NCBI RefSeq assembly: GCF_000374345.1
Contig: NZ_KB893981.1
Location: 1-64,000, forward strand
Direction of reading: 5' to 3'
From: Heyndrickxia acidiproducens DSM 23148
Lineage (GTDB): Bacteria > Bacillota > Bacilli > Bacillales > Bacillaceae_C
DNA length: 64,000 bases
Shown in pieces: positions 23,519 through 35,832 of the stretch. The stretch's first letter is position 1. Each line of letters starts with the position of its first letter. Made by a program: the position numbers and the translations under genes. Below the pieces are notes generated by a model, which was not told the DNA's origin, ran no database searches, and was given only the letters and a program-made list of their open reading frames with translations.

Positions 23519-24535
23519 ATGAAAGAGCTTTGGAAAAAAATTGAACGGCAGCAATTTTCGCCGCTTTATTTATTATATGGCACAGAAGATTATTTAATTC
23601 AGGAAACAAAACAGAAATTGCTGGCACATGCGCTTTTGCCGGCAGAACTTGATTTTAATTATGCATCCTATGATCTCGAAGAAACCCCTGTAGAAGCAGC
23701 CATTGAGGACGCGGAAACTTTTCCTTTTATGGGGGAGAGGCGGCTTGTCATGGTGCATCATCCATACTTTCTCACAGCAGAAAAGCCCAAACAGAAAGTG
23801 GAGCATGATCTTGGGAAACTGGAAGCCTATATAAAAGAACCGGCGCCCTACTCGATATTTGTGCTGATTGCGCCTTATGAAAAACTGGATGAGAGGAAAA
23901 AGCTGACAAAACTGTTAAAAAAACAAGCCGCAATTGGACAAGCTGGCAAACTGAAAGACCGCGACCTGACGGAATGGATTGTCAGCCAGGCCGGCGGAAA
24001 CGGGCACCGGATCGGAAAAGAAACGGCAGAGATGCTGGCCGCTCTTACCGGCAACAATCTCAATATACTGGCAAATGAAATCAATAAATTATCATTATTT
24101 GCAGGGGATGAAAAAGAAATCACCCCCCGGATGGTCAAAACTTTGACCGCGCGTTCTTTGGAGCAAAATGTATTTGAGCTGGTGGAAAAGGTGGTGGGGC
24201 GCCGAATTGACCAAGCGCTCCGAATCTATTATGATTTGCTAAAACAAAATGAGGAACCGATCAAGATTCTGGCTATTTTAGCAGGGCAGTTCAGGCTTCT
24301 TTACCAAACGAAAGAGCTGGCAAGGAGGGGCTACGGGCAGCAGCAAATTGCTTCGTATTTAAAGGTGCATCCATACAGGGTCAAGCTTGCGGCCGGCCAT
24401 GCAAAAAAGTTTTCGGAAGAAGAATTAAACCGGGTGATGATGTATCTGGCAGAAGCCGATTACCAGATGAAAACCAGCGGCCTGAAAAAAGAAATGGTAA
24501 TTGAAATGTTTTTATTCAGGCTAAAAGGGGATTAA
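23519..24535 (+). CDS. holA: DNA polymerase III delta subunit
   Basis: A 338-residue clamp-loader delta subunit (YqeN). It begins with the typical PLYLLYGTEDYLIQETKQKL nucleotide-fold segment, has LERRRLV-like GERRLVMVHH near residue 73, and TARSLEQNVFELVEKV in the middle domain. The C-terminal collar domain ends QMKTSGLKKEMVIEMFLF. Delta opens the beta sliding clamp during loading. RBS GGGAGCG. Convergent with rpsT. Confidence 0.95.
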   Translation: MKELWKKIERQQFSPLYLLYGTEDYLIQETKQKLLAHALLPAELDFNYASYDLEETPVEAAIEDAETFPFMGERRLVMVHHPYFLTAEKPKQKVEHDLGKLEAYIKEPAPYSIFVLIAPYEKLDERKKLTKLLKKQAAIGQAGKLKDRDLTEWIVSQAGGNGHRIGKETAEMLAALTGNNLNILANEINKLSLFAGDEKEITPRMVKTLTARSLEQNVFELVEKVVGRRIDQALRIYYDLLKQNEEPIKILAILAGQFRLLYQTKELARRGYGQQQIASYLKVHPYRVKLAAGHAKKFSEEELNRVMMYLAEADYQMKTSGLKKEMVIEMFLFRLKGD

Positions 24536-24556
24536 TTTGGAAAATTGATGAGTCCA

Positions 24557-24590
24557 TAAAAAAAGACGCCTGCGAGGCGTCTTTTTTTAT
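24557..24590. terminator. Bidirectional terminator between holA and rpsT
   Basis: GACGCCT-GCG-AGGCGTC (24565-24581) is flanked by an A run on the left and a T run on the right, so it works for both converging genes. Confidence 0.9.
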
Positions 24591-24602
24591 GCTTCTGCAT
24601 TT

Positions 24603-24863
24603 TTAAGCATGGGCAGATAATTTTTTCATGAGGCGTGATTTTTGCCTGTTTGCAGCGTTTTTATGAATAAGGCCTTTAGAGGCAGCTTTGTCAAGTTGTT
24701 TAACGGCGCTGGCTAAAAGTTCTTTTGCATTTTCATCATGGTTTACAGCAGCAGCTTCAAACTTTTTCACTGCCGTACGCACGGAAGATTTTACCGCTGT
24801 ATTTTGGGCGTTGTTTTTTTCATTCACTTTAACGCGTTTGATTGCAGATTTAATATTTGGCAT
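24603..24863 (-). CDS. rpsT: Ribosomal protein S20
   Basis: An 86-residue, highly basic helical protein of the 30S subunit that binds 16S rRNA early in assembly. Signature: [21 protein letters not shown] start and [17 protein letters not shown] end. GGGAGGTGAA lies before the ATG. On the minus strand a TATAGT -10 (24918-24913) with a TTTGTT -35-like box lies about 50 bp upstream. Position between holA and gpr is conserved in Bacillus. Confidence 0.96.
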   Translation of the reverse strand: MPNIKSAIKRVKVNEKNNAQNTAVKSSVRTAVKKFEAAAVNHDENAKELLASAVKQLDKAASKGLIHKNAANRQKSRLMKKLSAHA

Positions 24864-25086
24864 TCATTTCACCTCCCACGAGTAAAAACGTCTGTTTGAC
24901 TCGTCCACATTCACTATAGAACAAATGATATTTTAACAAAATGAATGCAGGATTGCAATACATCCCATAAGAAATTCCCGTTTTTCGAATGGATGATTTG
25001 GAATAGGGGAAAACAAACGTAAGAGCAGTGAAGTTTAAGCGCTAAAGTTCTAAAGTTCTAAACTTACTATACGAGGAGGAAGCCGT

Positions 25087-26187
25087 ATGGATTTAAGCAA
25101 ATATGCTGTGCGTACAGACTTGGCGATTGAAGCGCACAGCCTGGCGGTTGAAGAAAAGGCCAAAAGAAGTGAAAACAAAGAGATCGAAGGGGTTACGGTT
25201 GAGGAGCGCACGGTGCAGGATATGAAAGTGACAACCGTTCAGGTCTCGGAAAAAGGCGAAAAATTGATCGGAAAAAAAGCCGGAAATTATTTAACGATAG
25301 AGGTCCAGGGAATCCGCAATCAGGATACGGATGTACAGCAACAGGTCGAAAAAGTATTCGCTGAGGAGTTCAGCCATTATCTGCAGGGCTTAAATATTAA
25401 GCAGGATTCGAGCTGCCTCGTGGTCGGGCTTGGCAACTGGAACGTTACGCCGGATGCCCTAGGGCCGATGGTTTGTGAAAAGGTACTGGTAACGCGCCAT
25501 CTTTTTCAATTGGAGCCGGCGAGCGTTGAATCCGGATACCGGCCTGTAAGCGCGCTTGCACCCGGTGTGATGGGGCTGACCGGGATCGAGACGAGCGATG
25601 TCATCTTTGGGGTAAGTGAAAAAACGAAGCCGGATTTTATTATTGTGGTGGATGCTCTGGCGTCGCGTTCGCTTGAGCGGGTGAACGCAACCATCCAAAT
25701 ATCGGATACGGGCATCCAGCCAGGGTCGGGTGTCGGCAACAAACGGAAAGAACTTTCAAAAGCGACACTGGGGGTGCCGGTGATTGCCATCGGCGTCCCG
25801 ACCGTCGTCGATGCGGTGACCATTACGAGTGATACGATTGATTATTTGTTAAAGCATTTCGGCAAAGAAATGAAAGAGTCTTCCCGGCCGTCGCGGGCGC
25901 TGGCGCCGGCAAGCCTGACGTTTGGAGAGCGGCGGAAACTGACGGATGAGGATATGCCGGGAAAAGATGCCCGTAAGTTGTTTATGGGTGTGGTCGGAAA
26001 TTTGGATGATACGGAAAAACGCGAGCTGATTCACGAAGTGCTCTCGCCTTTAGGCCATAATTTAATGGTGACGCCAAAAGAAGTGGATGTCTTTATTGAG
26101 GATATGGCCAATCTGCTGGCAACCGGCCTCAATGCGGCGCTGCATCCGTCTGTCAATCAGGACAATTCAGGATATAAAACGAAGTAA
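25087..26187 (+). CDS. gpr: Spore germination protease GPR
   Basis: A 366-residue GPR-family (A25) protease. It is made as a zymogen in the forespore and, after self-cleavage of an N-terminal propeptide (within about the first 15 residues), degrades small acid-soluble DNA-binding proteins during germination. Seen motifs: [16 protein letters not shown], the acidic [11 protein letters not shown] with catalytic Asp, and [27 protein letters not shown] precedes the ATG. No certain sigma-F/sigma-G promoter is visible upstream, though expression in the forespore is known for the family. spoIIP follows. Confidence 0.95.
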   Translation: MDLSKYAVRTDLAIEAHSLAVEEKAKRSENKEIEGVTVEERTVQDMKVTTVQVSEKGEKLIGKKAGNYLTIEVQGIRNQDTDVQQQVEKVFAEEFSHYLQGLNIKQDSSCLVVGLGNWNVTPDALGPMVCEKVLVTRHLFQLEPASVESGYRPVSALAPGVMGLTGIETSDVIFGVSEKTKPDFIIVVDALASRSLERVNATIQISDTGIQPGSGVGNKRKELSKATLGVPVIAIGVPTVVDAVTITSDTIDYLLKHFGKEMKESSRPSRALAPASLTFGERRKLTDEDMPGKDARKLFMGVVGNLDDTEKRELIHEVLSPLGHNLMVTPKEVDVFIEDMANLLATGLNAALHPSVNQDNSGYKTK

Positions 26188-26263
26188 AGTAATTTTTTAT
26201 TGATCCGCGGCAGTTTGCAAAAGAACATGCCGCGCTTCATGATGGACTTCATTCTCTATGAAA

Positions 26264-26292
26264 GTCATATTTCTCTATGAGAGTCATACAAT
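26264..26292 (+). promoter_or_regulatory. Sigma-E-like promoter of spoIIP
   Basis: GTCATAT (26264-26270) and CATACAAT (26285-26292), separated by 14 bp, match the sigma-E mother-cell consensus closely. The spoIIP start is 40 bp downstream. SpoIIP is a known sigma-E product in B. subtilis. Confidence 0.65.
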
Positions 26293-26332
26293 TTATTAAA
26301 TTGTACTAGACTTGATTGGAGAGGGTGGGGGA

Positions 26333-27538
26333 ATGAAATCCAGCAGGCATGCCGGCCATTTTTTTATATTGAATCTAACCAGTATCATTCGTCTTATTTC
26401 AATCGTCATTTTATCCCTGCTGCTCGTGTCTATCCTGATTGGCACATTAACATCATTAAAGCCGGGCTACCGCGTATCGTCATCAGCGGTAAATGAAGCG
26501 GCAAAGCAATTTTCAAGCAAAACTTTGTACAAGTTATTGCTTTCAGACAGCCAGTTATTGGAACAGAACCTGCCAAAGGAAACAGAACGGCCGGTTAGTA
26601 ATATTGTTTTTGAAATGTTAACCAATGTCCGTTTCGAGGATCCGCGCAGCTTCCTTGGGCGCGAACTGCCCGGATTTGAAATTTTTGACAGCAAAATTTT
26701 AGTCGCCGGTGACGGTGCCAACTATACGAATATGCCAATTGAATCTGTTCCGCCCGACAGCACCTTGCATGCCAATGATCCGGAAACGCGGAATACCGAT
26801 AAATTAGAGGGCCATAACCGCACGGCAGAAGATGAAAAACAGCAGCCTTCACGGACAACAGGCGGGAAAAAACGGGTCTATATTTACTTTACGCATACAC
26901 GGGAATCGTTTTTACCTTATTTAAAAGGGGTTACCAATCCGGATTTGGCGCAGCACTCCAAGATTAATGTCACCAAAGTCGGGGAGAGGCTGCAGCAGGA
27001 TTTAGGAGATAAAGGGATCGGTGCAGTTGCCGATACGACGGACATCCTCACCCTGCTTGATAAAAACGGCATGCAATACTACCAGGCATACCAGGAATCC
27101 AGAAATGTAATGGCATCGGCGATGAGAAAGGACCGCAACCTCCAGTATTTCATTGATATTCACCGCGACTCCAGAAGAAAGAAAGATACAACTGTCGTGA
27201 TTAATGGAAAATCTTATGCCAAAATTGCATTTGTGATCGGCGGTGAACACCCGAATTGGGAAAAAAATGCGAAAGTCGCTGCAGACCTGCATAATCTTCT
27301 GAAGAAAAAATACAAAAATGTATCAAGGGGGGTTATCCTGAAAAAAGGCGCCACAACAAACGGCAAATTTAATCAGGACCTGTCCGGCAATTCGCTATTA
27401 ATTGAAGTGGGCGGCGTTGACAATACATTTGAAGAAATGTACAGGACGATGGATGCTTTTGCAGATGTGTTCGCAGACTATTATTGGCAGGCTCAAAGCG
27501 TCAACGGCGGACGGAATACAGAAACAGGGAAAAACTGA
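26333..27538 (+). CDS. spoIIP: SpoIIP, engulfment peptidoglycan hydrolase
   Basis: A 401-residue protein from ATG 26333 (GGGTGGGGGA upstream; the frame from 26312 lacks a ribosome binding site). An N-terminal membrane anchor (about 22-43) is followed by a linker and the SpoIIP amidase/endopeptidase domain (about 180-390), with YIYFTHTRESF, the ligand histidine in FIDIHRDS and the glutamate in LLIEVGGVDN. It cuts peptidoglycan during forespore engulfment with SpoIID and SpoIIM. Confidence 0.95.
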   Translation: MKSSRHAGHFFILNLTSIIRLISIVILSLLLVSILIGTLTSLKPGYRVSSSAVNEAAKQFSSKTLYKLLLSDSQLLEQNLPKETERPVSNIVFEMLTNVRFEDPRSFLGRELPGFEIFDSKILVAGDGANYTNMPIESVPPDSTLHANDPETRNTDKLEGHNRTAEDEKQQPSRTTGGKKRVYIYFTHTRESFLPYLKGVTNPDLAQHSKINVTKVGERLQQDLGDKGIGAVADTTDILTLLDKNGMQYYQAYQESRNVMASAMRKDRNLQYFIDIHRDSRRKKDTTVVINGKSYAKIAFVIGGEHPNWEKNAKVAADLHNLLKKKYKNVSRGVILKKGATTNGKFNQDLSGNSLLIEVGGVDNTFEEMYRTMDAFADVFADYYWQAQSVNGGRNTETGKN

Positions 27539-27573
27539 CCGCCCGGCAAACGGCGGTTTTTTTTTTTTTTTTT
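27538..27573 (+). terminator. Terminator after spoIIP
   Basis: ACCGCC (27538-27543) pairs with GGCGGT (27552-27557), then an exceptional run of about 17 Ts. The stem begins inside the spoIIP stop codon. Confidence 0.85.
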
Positions 27574-27621
27574 CGAAGCCTGTCTTTCGCGGCTGCCGGT
27601 GTCCGCCAGCAATGTTTTTCA

Positions 27622-27650
27622 TTGAATGTGCGAAGGCGGGCTGATATAAT
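27622..27650 (+). promoter_or_regulatory. Sigma-A promoter of lepA
   Basis: TTGAAT (27622-27627), 17-bp spacer, perfect TATAAT (27645-27650), 42 bp before lepA. Confidence 0.7.
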
Positions 27651-27691
27651 CAGAAATAGTGTACATGTGCCGAATACAGGAGTGAAATTGG

Positions 27692-29527
27692 ATGATGAAT
27701 CGAGAAGAGAAATTAGACAGGCAAAAAAGGATCCGCAACTTTTCCATTATTGCCCATATTGACCATGGGAAATCGACCCTGGCTGACCGCATATTGGAAA
27801 AGACGAATGCTTTGAGCGCCCGCGAAATGAAAGACCAGCTGCTGGATTCCATGGATTTGGAGCGGGAACGCGGGATTACGATAAAATTAAATGCTGTCCA
27901 GTTACAATATAAAGCAAATGACGGGGAAGAATATATTTTTCATTTGATTGACACCCCCGGACATGTCGACTTTACATATGAAGTATCACGCAGCCTTGCC
28001 GCTTGTGAAGGGGCCATTTTGGTCGTCGATGCCGCGCAGGGGATTGAGGCCCAAACGCTTGCAAATGTATATTTGGCATTGGACAATGACCTTGAGATTA
28101 TACCGGTGATCAATAAAATCGACCTGCCGTCCGCCGATCCGGAACGCGTCCAGCAGGAAATTGAGGATGTCATCGGGCTCGATGCCTCTGAAGCGGTGTT
28201 CGCTTCTGCAAAAGCAGGGATCGGCATTGAAGACATACTGGAACAAATCGTTGAAAAAGTCCCGTCTCCGGAGGGCGATCCCGATGCCCCGCTCAAAGCG
28301 CTGATTTTTGACTCACTGTACGATGCCTACCGCGGCGTTATCGCTTATATCCGGATCGTACAGGGCTCTGTAAAAGTGGGCGACAAAATCAAGATGATGG
28401 CGACCGGCAAAGAATTTGAAGTCACAGAAGTGGGGGTCAGCACGCCAAAACCGGTGTTTGTTGATGAACTCACAGTCGGCGATGTCGGGTTTTTAACAGC
28501 TTCGATAAAAAATGTAAAAGATACCCATGTCGGCGATACCATTACGAGTGCAGAAAACCCGGCAAAAGAGCCGCTGCCGGGTTACCGGAGGATGAATCCG
28601 ATGGTCTATTGCGGCCTGTATCCGGTTGATACCGCCAAATTCAATGACTTAAGGGACGCACTTGAAAAACTTGAATTGAACGATTCGTCATTACAATACG
28701 AGCCGGAAACATCACAGGCGCTCGGTTTTGGCTTCCGATGCGGTTTTCTGGGCCTGTTGCATATGGAAATTATTCAGGAACGGATTGAACGCGAATTTAA
28801 TATCGATCTCATTACCACTGCGCCAAGTGTTATTTATAAAGCAAAATTAACAGATGGGGATACCGTCACAGTCGACAACCCGAGCAATATGCCGGAAGCG
28901 CAAAAAATAGAGACTGTCGAGGAACCGTTTGTCCGTGCATCGATCATGGTGCCGAATGACTATGTCGGCGCCGTCATGGAAATTGCCCAGGCAAAACGCG
29001 GTAATTTCATCGATATGCAATATCTCGACAGCATCCGTGTCAATCTCGTCTATGAGATTCCGCTTTCTGAAATTGTCTATGACTTTTTCGACCAGCTGAA
29101 ATCAAACACGAAAGGCTATGCTTCCTTCGATTACGAGTTAATCGGCTATAAAGAGTCCAATCTTGTTAAAATGGATATTTTATTAAACGGTGAAAAAGTG
29201 GATGCGTTAAGTTTTATCGTCCACAAAGATTTTGCATTTGAACGTGGCAAAATGATTGTCGAACGGTTAAAAGACCTGATCCCGCGCCAGCAATTTGAAG
29301 TCCCGATCCAGGCTGCGATCGGGCAGAAGATTGTTGCCCGCTCCAATATTAAAGCGATGCGTAAAAATGTATTGGCGAAATGCTATGGCGGGGATATTTC
29401 GCGGAAAAGAAAACTTCTTGAAAAGCAAAAAGAAGGGAAAAAGCGGATGAAACAGGTCGGCTCCGTGGAAATTCCACAGGAAGCGTTCATGGCTGTTTTG
29501 AAAATGGATGACAATGCGAAAAAGTAA
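27692..29527 (+). CDS. lepA: Elongation factor 4 (LepA)
   Basis: A 611-residue translational GTPase. P-loop AHIDHGKST near residue 20, [18 protein letters not shown] and later SAKAGIGI are the G motifs. The LepA-specific C-terminal domain ends FIDMQY ... [21 protein letters not shown]. LepA acts on ribosomes during translation and possibly in subunit biogenesis. Two adjacent ATGs (27692 and 27695) follow AGGAGTG; either could start. hemW follows after 95 nt. Confidence 0.96.
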   Translation: MMNREEKLDRQKRIRNFSIIAHIDHGKSTLADRILEKTNALSAREMKDQLLDSMDLERERGITIKLNAVQLQYKANDGEEYIFHLIDTPGHVDFTYEVSRSLAACEGAILVVDAAQGIEAQTLANVYLALDNDLEIIPVINKIDLPSADPERVQQEIEDVIGLDASEAVFASAKAGIGIEDILEQIVEKVPSPEGDPDAPLKALIFDSLYDAYRGVIAYIRIVQGSVKVGDKIKMMATGKEFEVTEVGVSTPKPVFVDELTVGDVGFLTASIKNVKDTHVGDTITSAENPAKEPLPGYRRMNPMVYCGLYPVDTAKFNDLRDALEKLELNDSSLQYEPETSQALGFGFRCGFLGLLHMEIIQERIEREFNIDLITTAPSVIYKAKLTDGDTVTVDNPSNMPEAQKIETVEEPFVRASIMVPNDYVGAVMEIAQAKRGNFIDMQYLDSIRVNLVYEIPLSEIVYDFFDQLKSNTKGYASFDYELIGYKESNLVKMDILLNGEKVDALSFIVHKDFAFERGKMIVERLKDLIPRQQFEVPIQAAIGQKIVARSNIKAMRKNVLAKCYGGDISRKRKLLEKQKEGKKRMKQVGSVEIPQEAFMAVLKMDDNAKK

Positions 29528-29622
29528 CCGGCCGGGGCCGGACGAACACAGGGAGCGGGCTTGGAGACTTTCCGGCACGCTCCTCCTTTCTTCAGCCAAC
29601 GAATCCCAGGGGGTGACAGATC

Positions 29623-30756
29623 ATGAAAGCAGCCTATATCCATATTCCGTTTTGCGAACATATTTGCTATTACTGCGACTTTAATAAATTTTTATTAAAA
29701 AATCAGCCTGTTGATGCATATGTCGATATGCTCGTCAAAGAAATGAAAATCAAGGCAGCGGCGTATCCATATGAAAAGCTGCACACGATTTTTGTCGGCG
29801 GCGGGACCCCGACAGCGTTAAATGAAGCGCAATTGGAAAAACTGCTGTCCGGCATCAATGAATATCTACCATATGACCATCGCGGCGAATTTACGTTCGA
29901 AGCCAACCCGGGTGAAACATCGGAAGAAAAACTGCGTATCTTATTTGAACACGGCGTCAACCGCTTAAGTTTCGGAGTGCAGTCCTTTAACGACCGCCTG
30001 CTGGAGAAAATCGGCCGCACCCACCGCGCCGCAGATGTTTATCATACGATTGAAACAGCCCGGAGAAGCGGCTTTGAAAATATCAGCATTGATTTGATGT
30101 TTGGCCTTCCGACACAAACGGTTGAGGAGTTCCGCACATCATTGGATGCGGCTTTTTCCCTGCAGCTTGAACATTATTCAAGCTATTCCCTGATTGTCGA
30201 ACCGAGAACAATTTTTTATAATCTGATGAAAAAAGGAAAACTACCGCTTCCATCTGAAGACACGGAAGCGCAGATGTATGATATTTTAATGAATGAAATG
30301 GAGAAGCACGGCTACCGCCAGTATGAGATCAGCAACTTTGCCAGGCCCGGTTTTGAAAGCATCCATAATCTTGTCTATTGGGACAATGAGGAATATTTTG
30401 GTTTTGGCGCCGGGGCGCACGGGTATGAAAAAGGTGTACGGACAGCCAATGCCGGGCCTTTGAAAAAATATATCCGTCTTCTCCAGAACGATACGCTGCC
30501 TGTCGTTGAAAAACATGCGGAAACAGAGCAGGAACGAATGGAAGAAGAAATGTTTTTGGGGCTGAGGAAAAATAAGGGTGTGAGCATCAGGCATTTTCAG
30601 GAAAAATTTCATGCCGATCTGTATGATGTTTTTGCGCCGGCGATACAGGAAATGACAAATAGAGGGCTGCTTGAACAAACGGCAGATAATATCAGGTTAA
30701 CCCGTAAAGGACGCTTTCTGGGCAATGAAGTGTTTGAAGCATTCCTGCTTGGCTAA
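29623..30756 (+). CDS. hemW: HemW, radical SAM heme chaperone
   Basis: A 377-residue radical SAM protein related to oxygen-independent coproporphyrinogen oxidase. The Fe-S motif is CEHICYYCDF (CxxxCxxC), with GGGTPTAL after it. HemW-type proteins lack the extra cysteine and N-terminal extension of true HemN and bind heme for delivery to membrane enzymes, so the older hemN name is probably wrong functionally. GGGGGTGA lies before the ATG. Placed between lepA and hrcA as in Bacillus. Confidence 0.93.
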   Translation: MKAAYIHIPFCEHICYYCDFNKFLLKNQPVDAYVDMLVKEMKIKAAAYPYEKLHTIFVGGGTPTALNEAQLEKLLSGINEYLPYDHRGEFTFEANPGETSEEKLRILFEHGVNRLSFGVQSFNDRLLEKIGRTHRAADVYHTIETARRSGFENISIDLMFGLPTQTVEEFRTSLDAAFSLQLEHYSSYSLIVEPRTIFYNLMKKGKLPLPSEDTEAQMYDILMNEMEKHGYRQYEISNFARPGFESIHNLVYWDNEEYFGFGAGAHGYEKGVRTANAGPLKKYIRLLQNDTLPVVEKHAETEQERMEEEMFLGLRKNKGVSIRHFQEKFHADLYDVFAPAIQEMTNRGLLEQTADNIRLTRKGRFLGNEVFEAFLLG

Positions 30757-30783
30757 AACGTTCCCGGTTTACAAGTAAATCTG

Positions 30784-30850
30784 TTGACAATGGCAGGCGT
30801 TTTTGTTAATTTATTTATATAAATTAGCACTCGTTCACATTGAGTGCTAA
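30784..30850 (+). promoter_or_regulatory. Heat-shock promoter with CIRCE operator
   Basis: A perfect CIRCE: TTAGCACTC (30824-30832), nine bases, GAGTGCTAA (30842-30850). Upstream lies TTGACA (30784-30789) with TAATTT (30807-30812), spacer 17 bp. HrcA binding to CIRCE represses the hrcA-grpE-dnaK-dnaJ operon; the hrcA start is 15 bp after the operator. No second CIRCE is seen in the window. Confidence 0.95.
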
Positions 30851-30865
30851 CAGGGGTGATGGAAG

Positions 30866-31894
30866 TTGTTAACTGATCGTCAGCTGTTGATTTTGCAAGT
30901 GATCATTGATGACTTTATTCGGTCCGCACAGCCTGTCGGTTCAAGAACGCTTTCAAAAAAAGGTGAAATTTCATTCAGTTCCGCGACGATCCGGAACGAA
31001 ATGGCTGATTTGGAAGAACTCGGGTTCATTGAAAAGACACATACGTCATCGGGAAGAGTACCTTCTGAAAAAGGCTACCGGTATTACGTCGACCATATTC
31101 TGTCACCACAAAAATTAGCGGCAGGGGATATTTCCCAAATCCATTCTATTTTTGCCGAGAGAATTTATGAGCTGGAAGAATTGGTAAAGAAATCGGCGCA
31201 GATTCTTTCTGACATGACGAATTATACGGCGATACTGCTCGGGCCGGATGTAAAAGAGACAAAACTAAAAAATATGCAAATCGTCCCGCTGAACGATAAA
31301 ACCGCAGTAGCGATTATGATTACCGATACCGGCCATGTAGAAAACCATACCATTACACTGCCGGAAGGGTTCGATGCAGGCCAGCTTGAGAAAATGGTAA
31401 ACATTTTTAATGAGCGGATTACCAATGTACCGATCACGGATTTAAAAGATAAAATTCACAAAGAAGTGGCTGAGATCATGCGCCATCATATTCAAAACTA
31501 TGATGCGGTTTTGCGTATGATCCTGAATATGCTCAATGCCAGCCACCATGAAAGAATTTTTATTGGCGGCAAGGTCAATATTCTGAACCAGCCCGAGTTC
31601 CATGACCTGGATAAAGTCCGGTCTTTACTGGATATGATCGAGCGGGAAGACAGTTTCTATGACCTGTTCAAAAAAGTGCCAAGCGGGCTTCATATTAAAA
31701 TCGGTAAGGAAAACCAGATTTCCGAGATGAAAGACTGCAGTTTCATTACGGCGACGTATTCGATCGGGGATGAGCCGGTTGGCAAGATCGCGATTCTGGG
31801 ACCGACCCGCATGGAATATTCCCGCGTTGTAAGTATTTTAAGTTTTTTAAGCCATGATATGACCAGTGCCTTGACGAAACTGTATCATCGTTAG
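30866..31894 (+). CDS. hrcA: Heat-inducible repressor HrcA
   Basis: A 342-residue repressor, usual length. The N-terminal winged helix ([16 protein letters not shown] ... [31 protein letters not shown]) binds CIRCE; a GAF-like dimer domain follows. TTG start after GGGGTGATGG. In the family GroEL keeps HrcA active, linking repression to chaperone supply. It is the first gene of its own CIRCE-controlled operon. Confidence 0.96.
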   Translation: MLTDRQLLILQVIIDDFIRSAQPVGSRTLSKKGEISFSSATIRNEMADLEELGFIEKTHTSSGRVPSEKGYRYYVDHILSPQKLAAGDISQIHSIFAERIYELEELVKKSAQILSDMTNYTAILLGPDVKETKLKNMQIVPLNDKTAVAIMITDTGHVENHTITLPEGFDAGQLEKMVNIFNERITNVPITDLKDKIHKEVAEIMRHHIQNYDAVLRMILNMLNASHHERIFIGGKVNILNQPEFHDLDKVRSLLDMIEREDSFYDLFKKVPSGLHIKIGKENQISEMKDCSFITATYSIGDEPVGKIAILGPTRMEYSRVVSILSFLSHDMTSALTKLYHR

Positions 31895-31922
31895 GCTTTT
31901 CGGACATATTTAGGGGTAGGAA

Positions 31923-31982
31923 GGCTTAAAGCTGGCGCAAACACTGCTTTAAGTCGTTTCTTACTGTGCTTTTTTATGGCCA
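31923..31982 (+). other. Hairpin in the hrcA-grpE spacer
   Basis: GCTTAAAGC pairs with GCTTTAAG about 13 nt later, then a T-rich stretch to 31977. In B. subtilis the hrcA operon mRNA is processed in this region; this stem could be a processing or attenuation site. Inference. Confidence 0.4.
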
Positions 31983-32016
31983 AAACAATGATAACCTTTA
32001 AAGGGGGTGAACTGAA

Positions 32017-32658
32017 ATGGCAGAAGAACAAAAACATCCATCTGCAGAAAACCAGCCAAACCAGGAAGAAGAACAGACGGTTGAAGCCATCTTCGCCGAA
32101 GAACAGGAAACAGGCGATGCGCAAAAAAACCAAAAAGAAACCGCTGAAGCCGAGGAAGATCAGAAGCCGGCGGATGACCAGCCGTTAAAAGCGGAGCTCG
32201 AAAAAGCAAATGAAACGATTAAAGAATTGCAAAGTAAATTGGAAGAATCCGAAAACCGTTATCTCAGACTGCGGGCGGACTTTGACAATTACCGCCGCAG
32301 AGTGAATCTTGACCGGGAAGCCGGCGAAAAATACAGGGCACAGGCGCTCATTACCGATTTGCTGCCTGCGATTGATAACTTCGAACGCGCACTCAGCATG
32401 GCCGAGAAAAATGAGCATACGAAGCAGCTGTTGCAAGGAATGGAAATGGTTTACCGGAATATTTTGGATGCGCTCAAAAAAGAGGGCGTCGAACCAATTG
32501 AAACGGAAGGCAAAGAATTTGACCCGCATTTCCATCAGGCAATCATGCAGGCACAGGAAGAAGGCGTGCCGTCCAACATGATTGTGGAAGAATTCCAAAA
32601 GGGTTACAAATTAAAAGACAGAGTGATTCGCCCGTCAATGGTGAAGGTGAATCAGTAA
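32017..32658 (+). CDS. grpE: GrpE, nucleotide exchange factor for DnaK
   Basis: A 213-residue protein. An acidic, low-complexity N-terminus (1-60, rich in Glu/Gln) leads to a long coiled-coil helix (about 60-120), a four-helix dimer core and the C-terminal beta-wing ending [16 protein letters not shown]. It releases ADP from DnaK and acts as a thermosensor. AAAGGGGGTGA precedes the ATG. The extended acidic head is longer than the core domain needs. Confidence 0.96.
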   Translation: MAEEQKHPSAENQPNQEEEQTVEAIFAEEQETGDAQKNQKETAEAEEDQKPADDQPLKAELEKANETIKELQSKLEESENRYLRLRADFDNYRRRVNLDREAGEKYRAQALITDLLPAIDNFERALSMAEKNEHTKQLLQGMEMVYRNILDALKKEGVEPIETEGKEFDPHFHQAIMQAQEEGVPSNMIVEEFQKGYKLKDRVIRPSMVKVNQ

Positions 32659-32674
32659 AGACTGGATTACATAA

Positions 32675-34534
<1,860 letters not shown>

Positions 34535-34587
34535 AAAATTCCGCAGCTAAAATTTTAAAGATACATTGGCTACAAAGTTTACGGAAA

Positions 34588-34625
34588 AAGTCAAAGTCCA
34601 GTCTATTCTCGGCTTTGACTTTTTT
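34588..34625 (+). terminator. Terminator-like hairpin between dnaK and dnaJ
   Basis: AAGTCAAAG (34588-34596) pairs with CTTTGACTT (34613-34621), followed by Ts. It should reduce dnaJ relative to dnaK or separate the transcripts. Confidence 0.8.
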
Positions 34626-34679
34626 CGTATCCCAATGCTACAATTAGCTTTATGTGAAATGTTTCGGGAGTGAGAAGAA

Positions 34680-35810
34680 ATGAGTAAACGGGATTATTAT
34701 GAAGTGCTAGGCGTTGAGAAAACAGCAACGAAAGATGAAATTAAAAGAGCTTACCGGAAACTTTCCAAAAAATACCACCCGGATATCAACAAGGCGCCGG
34801 ACGCGGCCGATAAATTTAAAGAAATCACAGAGGCGTACGAAGTATTAAGCGACGATCAAAAACGCGCCCAGTATGACCAATTCGGCCATGAAGGCCCGAG
34901 CCAGGGATTTGGCGGCGGCGGTTTCGGCGGGGCTGATTTTGGCGGCGGCTTCGGATTCGAAGATATTTTCAGCACCTTTTTCGGGGGCGGGGGCAGAAGA
35001 AACGACCCGAATTCGCCAAGACAGGGGGCAGACCTTCAATATACGATGACACTCGACTTTGAAGAAGCTGTCTTTGGAAAAGAAACAGACGTGCAGATTC
35101 CGCGCGAAGAGACGTGTGACACATGCCACGGTTCAGGCGCAAAACCGGGAACGAAACCGGAAACATGCCCGCACTGCCACGGCACAGGCCAGTTGAATAC
35201 GGAACAAAACACGCCGTTCGGACGCATTGTCAACCGCAGAGTATGCCACCACTGCAGCGGTACCGGAAAAATCATTAAAGACAAATGCAGAACATGCGGC
35301 GGCACCGGAAAAGTGAAAAAGCGCCGTAAGATTCACGTGAAAATTCCAGCCGGCATTGATGACGGCCAGCAACTGAGAGTGGCAGGCCAGGGTGAACCAG
35401 GAATAAACGGCGGCCCTGCAGGTGACCTGTATATTGTTTTTCACGTCAAGCCGCATGAATTGTTTGAACGTGATGGCGATGATATTTATTGTGAAATCCC
35501 AATTGCCTTCACGCAGGCTGCTTTGGGGGATGAAATCGAAGTGCCGACACTGCACGGCAAAGTGAAACTCAAAATTCCGGCTGGCACGCAATCCGGTACA
35601 AAATTCCGGCTGCGCGGCAAAGGGGTTCCAAATGTCCATGGCTATGGAACCGGCGATCAGCACTGTATTGCAAAAATCATTACACCAACGAAACTGACTG
35701 AGAAGCAAAAACAGATTTTACGGGAGTTTGCGGAAGTCAGCGGAAAGGTCCCGGATGAACAATCCAGCAATTTTTTTGATAAAATGAAAAAAGCATTTAA
35801 AGGGGACTAA
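34680..35810 (+). CDS. dnaJ: Chaperone DnaJ (Hsp40)
   Basis: A 376-residue type I J-protein. J-domain 1-70 with HPD in KYHPDINK; Gly/Phe-rich linker (about 75-110); four CxxCxGxG zinc repeats ([32 protein letters not shown]); then two substrate-binding beta domains. It loads substrates onto DnaK and triggers its ATPase. RBS GGGAGTGAG. Confidence 0.98.
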   Translation: MSKRDYYEVLGVEKTATKDEIKRAYRKLSKKYHPDINKAPDAADKFKEITEAYEVLSDDQKRAQYDQFGHEGPSQGFGGGGFGGADFGGGFGFEDIFSTFFGGGGRRNDPNSPRQGADLQYTMTLDFEEAVFGKETDVQIPREETCDTCHGSGAKPGTKPETCPHCHGTGQLNTEQNTPFGRIVNRRVCHHCSGTGKIIKDKCRTCGGTGKVKKRRKIHVKIPAGIDDGQQLRVAGQGEPGINGGPAGDLYIVFHVKPHELFERDGDDIYCEIPIAFTQAALGDEIEVPTLHGKVKLKIPAGTQSGTKFRLRGKGVPNVHGYGTGDQHCIAKIITPTKLTEKQKQILREFAEVSGKVPDEQSSNFFDKMKKAFKGD

Positions 35811-35832
35811 TATTGTTAGGAGCTGGTGGTCG

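Noticed and set aside
24990..25080. Sigma-G/F promoter before gpr
   Set aside because: Repeated AAAGTTCT units and a TACTATA box are present but no pair of boxes fits the consensus well enough.
27556..27573. Run of about 17 Ts as a separate feature
   Set aside because: It is the tail of the spoIIP terminator.
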